The notes under the pieces: model-generated
Database searches by the model: none
Told to the model about the DNA's origin: nothing
The model's input: the letters and a program-made list of their open reading frames with translations, nothing else
Origin: Dryomyza anilis
Lineage: Eukaryota; Arthropoda; Insecta; Diptera; Dryomyzidae
Direction: 5' to 3'
NCBI GenBank assembly: GCA_951804985.1
Contig: OX638134.1
Span: forward strand, 76,363,679-76,427,678
DNA: 64,000 nucleotides
Program-made: the position numbers and the translations under genes
Shown: positions 48,201 to 62,740 of the stretch, piece after piece
Layout of the letters: each line of letters opens with the position of its first letter
Position numbering within the stretch: the first letter of the stretch is position 1

Positions 48201-51200
48201 ATTAAATAAATTTAAAAAGCAAATTAAAATTGGAAAATCCAGCTATAAATTTGCCAACTTTGACCCCTCTACGACGCTCCGTTTAGAAGTTATGAAGGTT
48301 TTTAGAAAAGCACAAAATATTAAGATTGAAAACTTGATTTCTCTGGTCTCCGTGCATCGTTTAAATTAATTTAAAAGGCAAATTAAAATTGGAAAATCCA
48401 GCTATAAATGTGCCAACTTTGACCCCTCTACGACGCTCCGTTTAGAAGTTATGAAGGTTTTAAGAAAAGTACAAAATATTAAGATTGAAAACTTGATTTC
48501 TCTGGTCTCCGTGCATCGTTTAAATTAATTTAAAAGTCAAATTAAATCTGAAAAATCCAGATATAAATGTGCCAACATTGACCCCTCTACGACGCTCCGT
48601 TTAGAAGTTATGAAGCTTTTAAGAAAAGTAAAAAATATTAAGATTGAAAACTTGATTTCTCTGGTCTCCGTGCATCGTTTAAATTAATTTAAAAGTCAAA
48701 TTAAATCTGAAAAATCCAGCTATAAATGTGCCAACTTTAACCCCTCTACGACGCTCCGTTTAGAAGTTATGAAGGTTTTAAGAAAAGTACAAAATATTAA
48801 GATTGAAAACTTGATTTCTCTGGTCTCCGTGCATCGTTTAAATTAATTTAAAATTCAAATTAAATCTGAAAAATCCAGCTATAAATGTGCCAACTTTGAC
48901 CCCTCTACGACGCTCCGTTTAGAAGTTATGAAGGTTTTAAAAAAAGTAAAAAATATTAAGATTGAAAACTTGATTTCTCTGGTCACCGTGCATCGAATTA
49001 ATTTAAAAGGCAAATTAAAATTGGAAAATCCAGCTATAAATGTGCCAACTTTGACCCCTCTACGACGCTCCGTTTAGAAGTTATGAAGGTTTTAAGTAAA
49101 GTGTTTGGATTAAATAAATTTAAAAAGCAAATTAAAATTGGAAAATCCAGCTATAAATGTGCCAACTTTGACCCCTCTACGACGCTCCGTTTAGAAGTTA
49201 TGAAGGTTTTAAGAAAAGCACAAAATATTAAGATTGAAAACTTGATTTCTCTGGTCTCCGTGCATCGATTAAAAGGCAAATTAAAATTGGAAAATCCAGC
49301 TATAAATGTGCCAACTTTGACCCCTCTACGACCCCCCGTTTAGATGTTATGAAGGTTTTAAGAAAAGTACAAAATATTAAGATAGAAAACTTGATTTCTC
49401 TGGTCTCCGTGCATCGATTAAAAGGCAAATTAAAATTGGAAAATCCAGCTATAAATGTGCCAACTTTGACCCCTCTACGACGCTCCGTTTAGAAGTTCTG
49501 AAGGTTTTAAGAAAATTACTGAATATTAAGATTGAAAACTTGATTTCTCTGGTGTCCGTGTTTTGATTAAATAAATTTAAAAGGCAAATTAAAATTGGAA
49601 AATCCAGCTATAAATGTGCCAACTTTGACCCCTCTACGACGCTCCGTTTAGAAGTTATAAAGGTTTTAAGAAAAGCACAAAATATTAAGATTGAAAACTT
49701 GATTTCTCTGGTCTCCGTGCATCGATTAAATAAATTTAAAAGGCAAATTAAAATTGGAAAATCCAGCTATAAATGTGCCAACTTTGACCCCTCTACGACG
49801 CTCCGTTTAGAAGTTCTGAAGGTTTTAAGAAAATTACTGAATATTAAGATTGAAAACTTGATTTCTCTGGTGTCCGTGTTTTGATTAAATAAATTTAAAA
49901 GGCAAATTAAAATTGGAAAATCCAGCTATAAATGTGCCAACTTTGACCCCTCTACGACGCTCCGTTTAGAAGTTATAAAGGTTTTAAGAAAAGCACAAAA
50001 TATTAAGATTGAAAACTTGATTTCTCTGGTCTCCGTGCATCGATTAAATAAATTTAAAAGGCAAATTAAAATTGGAAAATCCAGCTATAAATGTGCCAAC
50101 TTCGACCCCTCTACGACGCTCCGTTTAGAAGTTATGAAGGTTTTAAGAAAAGCACAAAATATTAAGATTGAGAACTTGATTTCTCTGGTCTCCGTGTTTT
50201 GATTTAATAAATTTAAAAGGCAAATTAAAATTGGAAAATCCAGCTATAAATGTGCCAACTTTGACCCCTCTACGACGCTCCGATTAGAAGTTATGAAGGT
50301 TTTAAGAAAAGTACAAAATATTAAGATTGAAAACTTGATTTCTCTGGTCTCCGTGCATCGATTAAATTAATTTAAAAGGCATATTAAAATTGGAAAATCC
50401 AGCTATAAATGTGCCAACTTCGACCCCTCTACGACGCTCCGTTTAGAAGTTATGAAGGTTTTAAGAAAAGCACAAAATATTAAGATTGAAAACTTGATTT
50501 CTCTGGTCTCCGTGCATCGATTAAATAAATTTAAAAGGCAAATTAAAATTGGAAAATCCAGCTATAAATGTGCCAACTTCGACCCCTCTACGACGCTCCG
50601 TTTAGAAGTTATGAAGGTTTTAAGAAAAGCACAAAATATTAAGATTGAAAACTTGATTTCTCTGGTGTCCGTGTTTTGATTAAATAAATTTAAAAGGCAA
50701 ATTAAAATTGGAAAATCCAGCTATAAATGTGCCAACTTTGACCCCTCTACGACGCTCCGTTTAGAAGTTATGAAGGTTTTAAGAAAAGCACAAAATATTA
50801 AGATGGAAAACTTGATTTCTCTGGTGTCCGTGTTTTGATTAAATAAATTTAAAAGGCAAATTAAAATTGGGAAATCCAGCTATAAATGTGCCAACTTTGA
50901 CCCCTCTACGACGCTCCGTTTAGAAGTTCTGAAGGTTTTAAGAAAATTACTGAATATTTAGATTGAAAACTTGATTTCTCTGGTCTCCGTGTTTTGATGA
51001 AATAAATTTAAAAGGCAAATTAAAATTGGAAAATCCAGCTATAAATGTGCCAACTTTGACCCCTCTACGACGCTCCGTTTAGAAGTTTTGAAGGTTTTAA
51101 GAAAAGCACAAAATATTAAGATTGAAAACTTGATTTCTCTGGTCTCCGTGCATCGATTAAATAAATTTAAAAGGCAAATTAAAATTGGAAAATCCAGCTA

Positions 51201-54200
51201 TAAATGTGCCAACTTTGACCCCTCTACGACGCTCCGTTTAGAAGTTATGAAGGTTTTAAGAAAAGCACAAAATATTAAGATTGAGAACTTGATTTCTCTG
51301 GTCTCCGTGCATCGATTAAATAAATTTAAAAGGCAAATTAAAATTGGAAAATCCAGCTATAAATGTGCCAACTTTGACCCCTCTACGACGCTCCGTTTAG
51401 AAGTTATGAAGGTTTTAAGAAAAGCACAAAATATTAAGATTGAAAACTTGATTTCTCTGGTCTCCGTGCTTTGATTAAATAAATTTAAAAGGCAAATTAA
51501 AATTGGAAAATCCAGCTATAAATGTGCCAACTTTGACCCCTCTACAACGCTCCGTTTAGAAGTTATAAAGGTTTTAAGAAAAGCACAAAATATTAAGATT
51601 GAAAACTTGATTTCTCTGGTCTCCGTGCATCGATTAAATAAATTTAAAAGGCAAATTAAAATTGGAAAATCCAGCTATAAATGTGCCAACTTTGACCCCT
51701 CTACGACGCTCCGTTTAGAAGTTATGAAGGTTTTAAGAAAAGCACAAAATATTAAGATTGAAAACTTGATTTCTCTGGTCTCCGTGTTTTGATTAAATAA
51801 ATTTAAAAGGCAAATTAAAATTGGAAAATCCAGCTATAAATGTGCCAACTTTGACCCCTCTACGACGCTCCGTTTAGAAGTTATGAAGGTTTTAAGAAAA
51901 GTACAAAATATTAAGATTGAAAACTTGATTTCTCTGGTCTCCGTGCATCGATTAAATTAATTTAAAAGTCAAATTAAATCTGAAAAATCCAGCTATAAAT
52001 GTGCCAACTTTGACCCCTCTACGGCGCCCGTTTAGAAGTTATGAAGGTTTTAAGAAAAGCACAAAATATTAAGATTGAAAACTTGATTTCTCTGGTCTCC
52101 GTGCATCGATTAAATTAATTTAAAAGTCAAATTAAATCTGAAAAATCCAGCTATAAATGTGCCAACTTTGACCCCTGTACGACGCTCCGTTTAGAAGTTA
52201 TGAAGGTTTTTAGAAAAGCACAAAATATTAAGATTGAAAACTTGATTTCTCTGGTCTCCGTGCATCGTTTAAATTAATTTAAAAGTCAAATTAAAATTGG
52301 AAAATCCAGCTATAAATGTGCCAACTTTGACCCCTCTACGACGCTCCGTTTAGAAGTTATGAAGGTTTTAAGAAAAGAACAAAATATTAAGATTGAAAAC
52401 TTGATTTCTCTGGTCTCCGTGTTTGGATTAAATAAATTTAAAAAGCAAATTAAAATTGGAAAATCCAGCTATAAATTTGCCAACTTTGACCCCTCTACGA
52501 CGCTCCGTTTAGAAGTTATGAAGGTTTTAAGAAAAGTACAAAATATTAAGATTGAAAACTTTATTTCTCTGGTCTCCGTGCATCGTTTAAATTAATTTAA
52601 AAGGCAAATTAAAATTGGAAAATCCAGCTATAAATGTGCCAACTTTGACCCCTCTACGACGCTCCGTTTAGAAGTTATGAAGCTTTTAAGAAAAGTAAAA
52701 AATATTAAGATTGAAAACTTGATTTCTCTGGTCTCCGTGCATCGTTTAAATTAATTTAAAAGTCAAATTAAATCTGAAAAATCCAGCTATAAATGTGCCA
52801 ACTTTAACCCCTCTACGACGCTCCGTTTAGAAGTTATGAAGGTTTTAAGAAAAGTACAAAATATTAAGATTGAAAACTTGATTTCTCTGGTCTCCGTGCA
52901 TCGTTTAAATTAATTTAAAATTCAAATTAAATCTGAAAAATCCAGCTATAAATGTGCCAACTTTGACCCCTCTACGACGCTCCGTTTAGAAGTTATGAAG
53001 GTTTTAAGAAAAGTAAAAAATATTAAGATTGAAAACTTGATTTCTCTGGTCACCGTGCATCGATTAAATTAATTTAAAAGGCAAATTAAAATTGGAAAAT
53101 CCAGCTATAAATGTGCCAACTTTGACCCCTCTACGACGCTCCGTTTAGAAGTTATGAAGGTTTTAAGTAAAGTGTTTGGATTAAATAAATTTAAAAAGCA
53201 AATTAAAATTGGAAAATCCAGCTATAAATGTGCCAACTTTGACCCCTCTACGACGCTCCGTTTAGAAGTTATGAAGGTTTTAAGAAAAGTACAAAATATT
53301 AAGATTGAAAACTTGATTTCTCTGGTCTCCGTGCATCGATTAAATTAATTTAAAAGGCAAATTAAAATTGGAAAATCCAGCTATAAATGTGCCAACTTTG
53401 ACCCCTCTACGACGCTCCGTTTAGAAGTTTTGAAGGTTTTAAGAAAATTACAAAATATTAAGATTGAAAACTTGATTTTTCTGGTCTCCGTGTTTTGATT
53501 AAATTAATTTAAAAGGCAAATTAAAATTGGAAAATCCAGCTATAAATGTGCCAACTTTGACCCCTCTACGACGCTCCGTTTAGAAGTTATGAAGGTTTTA
53601 AGTAAAGTGTTTGGATTAAATAAATTTAAAAAGCAAATTAAAATTGGAAAATCCAGCTATAAATGTGCCAACTTTGACCCCTCTACGACGCTCCGTTTAG
53701 AAGTTATGAAGGTTTTAAGAAAAGCACAAAATATTAAGATTGAAAACTTGATTTCTCTGGTCTCCGTGTTTTGATTAAATAAATTTAAAAGGCAAATTAA
53801 AATTGGAAAATCCAGCTATAAATGTGCCAACTTTGACCCCTCTACGACGCTCCGTTTAGAAGTTATGAAGGTTTTAAGAAAAGCACAAAATATTAAGATT
53901 GAAAACTTGATTTCTCTGGTCTCCGTGCTTTGATTAAATAAATTTAAAAGGCAAATTAAAATTGGAAAATCCAGCTATAAATGTGCCAACTTTGACCCCT
54001 CTACAACGCTCCGTTTAGAAGTTATAAAGGTTTTAAGAAAAGCACAAAATATTAAGATTGAAAACTTGATTTCTCTGGTCTCCGTGCATCGATTAAATAA
54101 ATTTAAAAGGCAAATTAAAATTGGAAAATCCAGCTATAAATGTGCCAACTTTGACCCCTCTACGACGCTCCGTTTAGAAGTTCTGAAGGTTTTAAGAAAA

Positions 54201-57200
54201 TTACTGAATATTAAGATTGAAAACTTGATTTCTCTGGTGTCCGTGTTTTGATTAAATAAATTTAAAAGGCAAATTAAAATTGGAAAATCCAGCTATAGAT
54301 GTGCCAACTTACAAAATATTAAGATTGAAAACTTGTTTCTCTGGTCTCCGTGCATCGATTAAATTAATTTAAAAGGCAAATTAAAATTGGAAAATCCAGC
54401 TATAAATGTGCCAACTTTGACCCCTCTACGACGCTCCGTTTAGAAGTTATGAAGGTTTTAAGAAAAGCACAAAATATTAAGATTGAAAACTTGATTTCTC
54501 TGGTCTCCGTGCATCGATTAAATAAATTTAAAAGGCAAATTAAAATTGGAAAATCCAGCTATAAATGTGCCAACTTCGACCCCTCTACGACGCTCCGTTT
54601 AGAAGTTATGAAGGTTTTAAGAAAAGCACAAAATATTAAGATTGAAAACTTGATTTCTCTGGTCTCCGTGCATCGATTAAATAAATTTAAAAGGCAAATT
54701 AAAATTGGAAAATCCAGCTATAAATGTGCCAACTTCGACCCCTCTACGACGCTCCGTTTAGAAGTTATGAAGGTTTTAAGAAAAGCACAAAATATTAAGA
54801 TTGAAAACTTGATTTCTCTGGTGTCCGTGTTTTGATTAAATAAATTTAAAAGGCAAATTAAAATTGGAAAATCCAGCTATAAATGTGCCAACTTTGACCC
54901 CTCTACGACGCTCCGTTTAGAAGTTATGAAGGTTTTAAGAAAAGCACAAAATATTAAGATGGAAAACTTGATTTCTCTGGTGTCCGTGTTTTGATTAAAT
55001 AAATTTAAAAGGCAAATTAAAATTGGGAAATCCAGCTATAAATGTGCCAACTTTGACCCCTCTACGACGCTCCGTTTAGAAGTTCTGAAGGTTTTAAGAA
55101 AATTACTGAATATTTAGATTGAAAACTTGATTTCTCTGGTCTCCGTGCATCGATTAAATAAATTTAAAAGGCAAATTAAAATTGGAAAATCCAGCTATAA
55201 ATGTGCCAACTTTGACCCCTCTACGACGCTCCGTTTAGAAGTTTTGAAGGTTTTAAGAAAAGCACAAAATATTAAGATTGAAAACTTGATTTCTCTGGTC
55301 TCCGTGCATCGATTAAATAAATTTAAAAGGCAAATTAAAATTGGAAAATCCAGCTATAAATGTGCCAACTTCGACCCCTTTACGACGCTCCGTTTAGAAG
55401 TTATGAAGGTTTTAAGAAAAGCACAAAATATTAAGATTGAGAACTTGATTTCTCTGGTCTCCGTGCATCGATTAAATAAATTTAAAAGGCAAATTAAAAT
55501 TGGAAAATCCAGCTATAAATGTGCCAACTTTGACCCCTCTACGACGCTCCGTTTAGAAGTTATGAAGGTTTTAAGAAAAGCACAAAATATTAAGATTGAA
55601 AACTTGATTTCTCTGGTCTCCGTGTTTTGATTAAATAAATTTAAAAGGCAAATTAAAATTGGAAAATCCAGCTATAAATGTGCCAACTTTGACCCCTCTA
55701 CGACGCTCCGTTTAGAAGTTATGAAGGTTTTAAGAAAAGTACAAAATATTAAGATTGAAAACTTGATTTCTCTGGTCTCCGTGCATCGATTAAATAAATT
55801 TAAAAGGCAAATTAAAATTGGAAAATCCAGCTATAAATGTGCCAACTTTGAAACCTCTACGACGCTCCGTTTAGAAGTTATGAAGGTTTTAAGAAAAGCA
55901 CAAAATATTAAGATTGAAAACTTGATTTCTCTGGTCTCCGTGTTTTGATTAAATTAATTTAAAAGTCAAATTAAATCTGAAAAATCCAGCTATAAATGTG
56001 CCAACTTTGACCCCTCTACGACGCTCCGTTTAGAAGTTATGAAGGTTTTAAGAAAAGAACAAAATATTAAGATTGCAAACTTGATTTCTCTGGTCTCCGT
56101 GTTTTGATTAAATAAATTTAAAAGACAAATTAAAATTGGAAAATCCAGCTATATATGTGCCAACTTTGACCCCTGTACGACGCTCCGTTTAGAAGTTATG
56201 AAGGTTTTTAGAAAAGCACAAAATATTAAGATTGAAAACTTGATTTCTCTGGTCTCCGTGCATCGTTTAAATTAATTTAAAAGTCAAATTAAAATTGGAA
56301 AATCCAGCTATAAATGTGCCAACTTTGACCCCTCTACGACGCTCCGTTTAGAAGTTATGAAGGTTTTAAGAAAAGAACAAAATATTAAGATTGAAAACTT
56401 GATTTCTCTGGTCTCCGTGTTTGGATTAAATAAATTTAAAAAGCAAATTAAAATTGGAAAATCCAGCTATAAATTTGCCAACTTTGACCCCTCTACGACG
56501 CTCCGTTTAGAAGTTATGAAGGTTTTTAGAAAAGCACAAAATATTAAGATTGAAAACTTGATTTCTCTGGTCTCCGTGCATCGTTTAAATTAATTTAAAA
56601 GGCAAATTAAAATTGGAAAATCCAGCTATAAATGTGCCAACTTTGACCCCTCTACGACGCTCCGTTTAGAAGTTATGAAGGTTTTAAGAAAAGTACAAAA
56701 TATTAAGATTGAAAACTTGATTTCTCTGGTCTCCGTGCATCGTTTAAATTAATTTAAAAGTCAAATTAAATCTGAAAAATCCAGATATAAATGTGCCAAC
56801 ATTGACCCCTCTACGACGCTCCGTTTAGAAGTTATGAAGCTTTTAAGAAAAGTAAAAAATATTAAGATTGAAAACTTGATTTCTCTGGTCTCCGTGCATC
56901 GTTTAAATTAATTTAAAAGTCAAATTAAATCTGAAAAATCCAGCTATAAATGTGCCAACTTTAACCCCTCTACGACGCTCCGTTTAGAAGTTATGAAGGT
57001 TTTAAGAAAAGTACAAAATATTAAGATTGAAAACTTGATTTCTCTGGTCTCCGTGCATCGTTTAAATTAATTTAAAATTCAAATTAAATCTGAAAAATCC
57101 AGCTATAAATGTGCCAACTTTGACCCCTCTACGACGCTCCGTTTAGAAGTTATGAAGGTTTTAAGAAAAGTAAAAAATATTAAGATTGAAAACTTGATTT

Positions 57201-58000
57201 CTCTGGTCACCGTGCATCGATTAAATTAATTTAAAAGGCAAATTAAAATTGGAAAATCCAGCTATAAATGTGCCAACTTTGACCCCTCTACGACGCTCCG
57301 TTTAGAAGTTATGAAGGTTTTAAGTAAAGTGTTTGGATTAAATAAATTTAAAAAGCAAATTAAAATTGGAAAATCCAGCTATAAATGTGCCAACTTTGAC
57401 CCCTCTACGACGCTCCGTTTAGAAGTTATGAAGGTTTTAAGAAAAGTACAAAATATTAAGATTGAAAACTTGATTTCTCTGGTCTCCGTGTTTTGATTAA
57501 ATTAATTTAAAAGTCAAATTAAATCTGAAAAATCCAGCTATAAATGTGCCAACTTTGACCCCTCTACGACGCTCCGTTTAGAAGTTATGAAGGTTTTAAG
57601 AAAAGAACAAAATATTAAGATTGCAAACTTGATTTCTCTGGTCTCCGTGTTTTGATTAAATAAATTTAAAAGGCAAATTAAAATTGGAAAATCCAGCTAT
57701 AAATGTGCCAACTTTGACCCCTCTACGACGCTCCGTTTAGAAGTTATGAAGGTTTTAAGAAAAGAACAAAATATTAAGATTGAAAACTTGATTTCTCTGG
57801 TCTCCGTGTTTTGATTAAATAAATTTAAAAGGCAAATTAAAATTGGAAAATCCAGCTATAAATGTGCCAACTTTGACCCCTCTACGACGCTCCGTTTAGA
57901 AGTTATGAAGGTTTTAAGAAAACTACAAAATATTAAGATTGAAAACTTGATTTCTCTGGTCTCCGTGTTTGGATTAAATAAATTTAAAAGGCAAATTAAA
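42251..58000 (+). repeat. Satellite block 7: hybrid monomers, three copies of a 4.0-4.65 kb higher-order unit
   Basis: Type A-left/B-right hybrids with AAAAGCACAAAATATT prevail. Marker variants recur in the same order: AAGATGGAAAAC (46156, 50802, 54958), a TTTAGATTG change (46.31, 50.96, 55.11 kb), CCCTGTACGACG (47951, 52177, 56175) and TAAGTAAAGTGTTTGG (49.10, 53.17, 57.33 kb; also 53.60 kb). Spacing varies from 3998 to 4646 bp because of indels of whole or partial monomers. The unusual junction GCCAACTTACAAAATATT occurs at 44.84 and 54.31 kb. Confidence 0.75.
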
Positions 58001-61000
58001 ATTGGAAAATCCAGCTATAAATGTGCCAACTTTGACCCCTCTACGACGCTCCGTTTAGAAGTTATGAAGGTTTTAAGAAAAGTACAAAATATTAAGATTG
58101 AAAACTTGATTTCTCTGGTCTCCGTGCATCGATTAAATTAATTTAAAAGTCAAATTAAATCTGAAAAATCCAGCTATAAATGTGCCAACTTTGACCCCTC
58201 TACGACGCTCCGTTTAGAAGTTATGAAGGTTTTAAGAAAAGTACAAAATATTAAGATTGAAAACTTGATTTCTCTGGTCTCCGTGTTTTGATTAAATAAA
58301 TTTAAAAGTCAAATTAAATTTGAAAAATCCAGCTATAAATGTGCCAACTTTGACCCCTCTACGACGCTCCGTTTAGAAGTTATGAAGGTTTTAAGAAAAC
58401 TACAAAATATTAAGATTGAAAACTTGATTTCTCTGGTCTCCGTGCATCGATTAAATTAATTTAAAAGTCAAATTAAATCTGAAAAATCCAGCTATAAATG
58501 TGCCAACTTTGACCCCTCTACGACGCTCCGTTTAGAAGTTATGAAGGTTTTAAGAAAAGTACAAAATATTAAGATTGAAAACTTGATTTCTCTGGTCTCC
58601 GTGTTTTGATTAAATTAAAGTCAAATTAAATATGAAAAATCCAGCTATAAATGTGCCAACTTTGACCCCTCTACGACGCTCCGTTTAGAAGTTATGAAGG
58701 TTTTAAGAAAAGAACAAAATATTAAGATTGAAAACTTGATTTCTCTGGTCTCCGTGTTTTGATTAAATAAATTTAAAAGGCAAATTAAAATTGGAAAATC
58801 CAGCTATAAATTTGTCAACTTTGACCCCTGTTCGACGCTCCGTTTAGAAGTTATGAAGGTTTTAAGAAAAGAACAAAATATTAAGATTGAAAACTTGATT
58901 TCTCTGGTCTCCGTGCATCGATTAAATTAATTTAAAAGTCAAATTAAATCTGAAAAATCCAGATATAAATGTGCCAACTTTGACCCCTCTACGACGCTCC
59001 GTTTAGAAGTTATGAAGGTTTTAAGAAAACTACAAAATATTAAGATTGAAAACTTGATTTCTCTGGTCTCCGTGCATCGATTAAATTAATTTAAAAGTCA
59101 AATTAAATCTGAAAAATCCAGCTATAAATGTGCCAACTTTGACCCCTGTTCGACGCTCCGTTTAGAAGTTATGAAGGTTTTAAGAAAAGAACAAAATATT
59201 AAGATTGAAAACTTGATTTCTCTGGTCTCCGTGCATCGATTAAATTAATTTAAAAGTCAAATTAAATCTGAAAAATCCAGATATAAATGTGCCAACTTTG
59301 ACCCCTCTACGACGCTCCCTTTAGAAGTTATGAAGGTTGTAAGAAAACTACAAAATATTAAGATTGAAAACTTGATTTCTCTGGTCTCCGTGTTTTGATT
59401 AAATAAATTTAAAAGGCAAAATAAAATTGGAAAATCCAGCTATAAATGTGCCAACTTTGACCCCTGTACGACGCTCCGTTTAGAAGTTATGAAGGTTTTA
59501 AGAAAAGTACAAAATATTAAGATTGAAAACTTGATTTCTCTGGTCTCCGTGCATCGATTAAATTAATTTAAAAGTCAAATTAAATCTGAAAAATCCAGCT
59601 ATAAATGTGCCAACTTTGACCCCTCTACGACGCTCCGTTTAGAAGTTATGAAGGTTTTAAGAAAATAACAAAATATTAAGATTGCAAACTTGATTTCTCT
59701 GGTCTCCGTGTTTTGATTAAATAAATTTAAAAGTCAAATTAAATCTGAAAAATCCAGCTATAAATGTGCCAACTTTGACCCCTCTACGACGCTCCGTTTA
59801 GAAGTTATGAAGGTTTTAAGAAAACTACAAAATATTAAGATTGAAAACTTGATTTCTCTGGTCTCCGTGCATCGATTAAATTAATTTAAAAGTCAAATTA
59901 AATCTGAAAAATCCAGATATAAATGTGCCAACTTTGACCCCTCTACGACGCTCCGTTTAGAAGTTATGAAGGTTTTAAGAAAAGTACAAAATATGAAGAT
60001 TGAAAACTTGATTTCTCTGGTCTCCGTGTTTTGATTAAATTAATTTAAAAGTCAAATTAAATATGAAAAATCCAGCTATAAATGTGCCAACTTTGACCCC
60101 TCTACGACGCTCCGTTTAGAAGTTATGAAGGTTTTAAGAAAACTACAAAATATTAAGATTGAAAACTTGATTTCTCTGGTCTCCGTGCATCGATTAAATT
60201 AATTTAAAAGTCAAATTAAATCTGAAAAATCCAGCTATAAATGTGCCAACTTTGACCCCTCTACGACGCTCCGTTTAGAAGTTATAAAGGTTTTAAGAAA
60301 AGTACAAAATATTAAGATTGAAAACTTGATTTCTCTGGTCTCCGTGCATCGATTAAATTAATTTAAAAGTCAAATTAAATCTGAAAAATCCATATATAAA
60401 TGTGCCAACTTTGACCCCTCTACGACGCTCCGTTTAGAAGTTATGAAGGTTTTAAGAAAAGAACAAAATATTAAGATTGAAAACTTGATTTCTCTGGTCT
60501 CCGTGTTTTGATTAAATAAATTTAAAAGGCAAATTAAAATTGGAAAATCCAGCTATAAATTTGTCAACTTTGACCCCTGTTCGACGCTCCGTTTAGAAGT
60601 TATGAAGGTTTTAAGAAAAGAACAAAATATTAAGATTGAAAACTTGATTTCTCTGGTCTCCGTGCATCGATTAAATTAATTTAAAAGTCAAATTAAATCT
60701 GAAAAATCCATATATAAATGTGCCAACTTTGACCCCTCTACGACGCTCCGTTTAGAAGTTATGAAGGTTTTAAGAAAAGTACAAAATATTAAGATTGAAA
60801 ATTTGATTTCTCTGGTCTCCGTGCATCGATTAAATTAATTTAAAAGTCAAATTAAATCTGAAAAATCCAGATATAAATGTGCCAACTTTGACCCCTCTAC
60901 GACGCTCCGTTTAGAAGTTATGAAGGTTTTAAGAAAAGTACAAAATATTAAGATTGAAAACTTGATTTCTCTGGTCTCCGTGCATCGATTAAATTAATTA

Positions 61001-62740
61001 AAAAGTCAAATTAAATCTGAAAAATCCAGATATAAATGTGCCAACTTTGACCCCTCTACGACGCTCCGTTTAGAAGTTATGAAGGTTTTAAGAAAATCAC
61101 AAAATATTAAGATTGAAAACTTGATTTCTCTGGTCTCCGTGCATCGATTAAATTAATTTAAAAGTCAAATTAAATCTGAAAAATCCAGATATAAATGTGC
61201 CAACTTTGACCCCTCTACGACTCTCCGTTTAGAAGTTATGAAGGTTTTATGAAAAGAACAAAATATTAAGATTGAAAACTTGATTTCTCTGGTCTCCGTG
61301 CATCGATTAAATTAATTTAAAAGTCAAATTAAATCTGAAAAATCCAGATATAAATGTGCCAACTTTGACCCCTCTACGACGCTCCGTTTAGAAGTTATGA
61401 AGGTTTTAAGAAAAGTACAAATATTAAGATTGAAAACTTGATTGCTCTGGTCTCCGTGCATCGATTAAATTAATTTAAAAGTCAAATTAAATCTGAAAAA
61501 TCCAGATATAAATGTGCCAACTTTGACCCCTCTACGACGCTCCATTTAGAAGTTATGAAGGTTTTAAGAAAAGTACAAAATATTCAGATTGAAAATTTGA
61601 TTTCTCTGGTCTCCGTGCATCGATTAAATTAATTTAAAAGTCAAATTAAATCTGAAAAATCCAGATATAAATGTGCCAACTTTGACCCCTCTACGACGCT
61701 CCGTTTAGAAGTTATGAAGGTTTTAAGAAAAGTACAAATATTAAGATTGAAAAATTGATTTCTCTGGTCTCCGTGCATCGATTAAATTAATTTAAAAGTC
61801 AAATTAAATCTGAAAAATCCAGATATAAATGTGCCAACTTTGACCCCTCTACGACGCTCCGTTTAGAAGTTATGAAGGTTTTAAGAAAAGTACAAATATT
61901 AAGATTGAAAACTTGATTGCTCTGGTCTCCGTGCATCGATTAAATTAATTTAAAAGTCAAATTAAATCTGAAAAATCCAGATATAAATGTGCCAACTTTG
62001 ACCCCTCTACGACGCTCCGTTTAGAAGTTATGAAGGTTTTAAGAAAAGTACAAAATATTAAGATTGAAAATTTGATTTCTCTGGTCTCCGTGCATCGATT
62101 AAATTAATTAAAAAGTCAAATTAAATCTGAAAAATCCAGATATAAATGTGCCAACTTTGACCCCTCTACGACGCTCCGTTTATAAGTTATGAAGGTTTTA
62201 AGAAAATCACAAAATATTAAGATTGAAAACTTGATTTCTCTGGTCTCCGTGCATCGATTAAATTAATTTAAAAGTCAAATTAAATCTGAAAAATCCAGAT
62301 ATAAATGTGCCAACTTTGACCCCTCTACGACGCTCCGTTTAGAAGTTATGAAGGTTTTAAGAAAAGTACAAATATTAAGATTGAAAATTTGATTTCTCTG
62401 GTCTCCGTGCATCGATTAAATTAATTTAAAAGTCAAATTAAATCTGAAAAATCCAGATATAAATGTGCCAACTTTGACCCCTCTACGACGCTCCGTTTAG
62501 AAGTTATGAAGGTTTTAAGAAAAGTACAAAATATTAAGATTGAAAACTTGATTTCTCTGGTCTCCGTGCATCGATTAAATTAATTAAAAAGTCAAATTAA
62601 ATCTGAAAAATCCAGATATAAATGTGCCAACTTTGATCCCTCTACGACGCTCCGTTTAGAAGTTATGAAGGTTTTAAGAAAAGTACAAAATATTAAGATT
62701 GAAAACTTGATTTCTCTGGTCTCCGTACATCGATAAAAAA
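58001..62740 (+). repeat. Satellite block 8: CCAGATATAAATG variant, 7-mer and 11-mer higher-order repeats
   Basis: Type A tails with CCAGATATAAATG. TTTGTCAACTTTGACCCCTG recurs at 58811 and 60560 (1749 bp, eleven monomers). AAAATCACAAAATATT recurs at 61097 and 62207 (1110 bp, seven monomers, some with a one-base deletion in ACAAATATT). Confidence 0.75.

Noticed and set aside
22291..58141. Dozens of open frames of 60-167 codons in the satellite, all with the same start MKVLRK or MISLVSV
   Set aside because: They are the same 53-codon window of a 159-bp monomer seen again and again. They end wherever a tail variant brings a TAA or TGA, and most monomers have stops. They are not genes.
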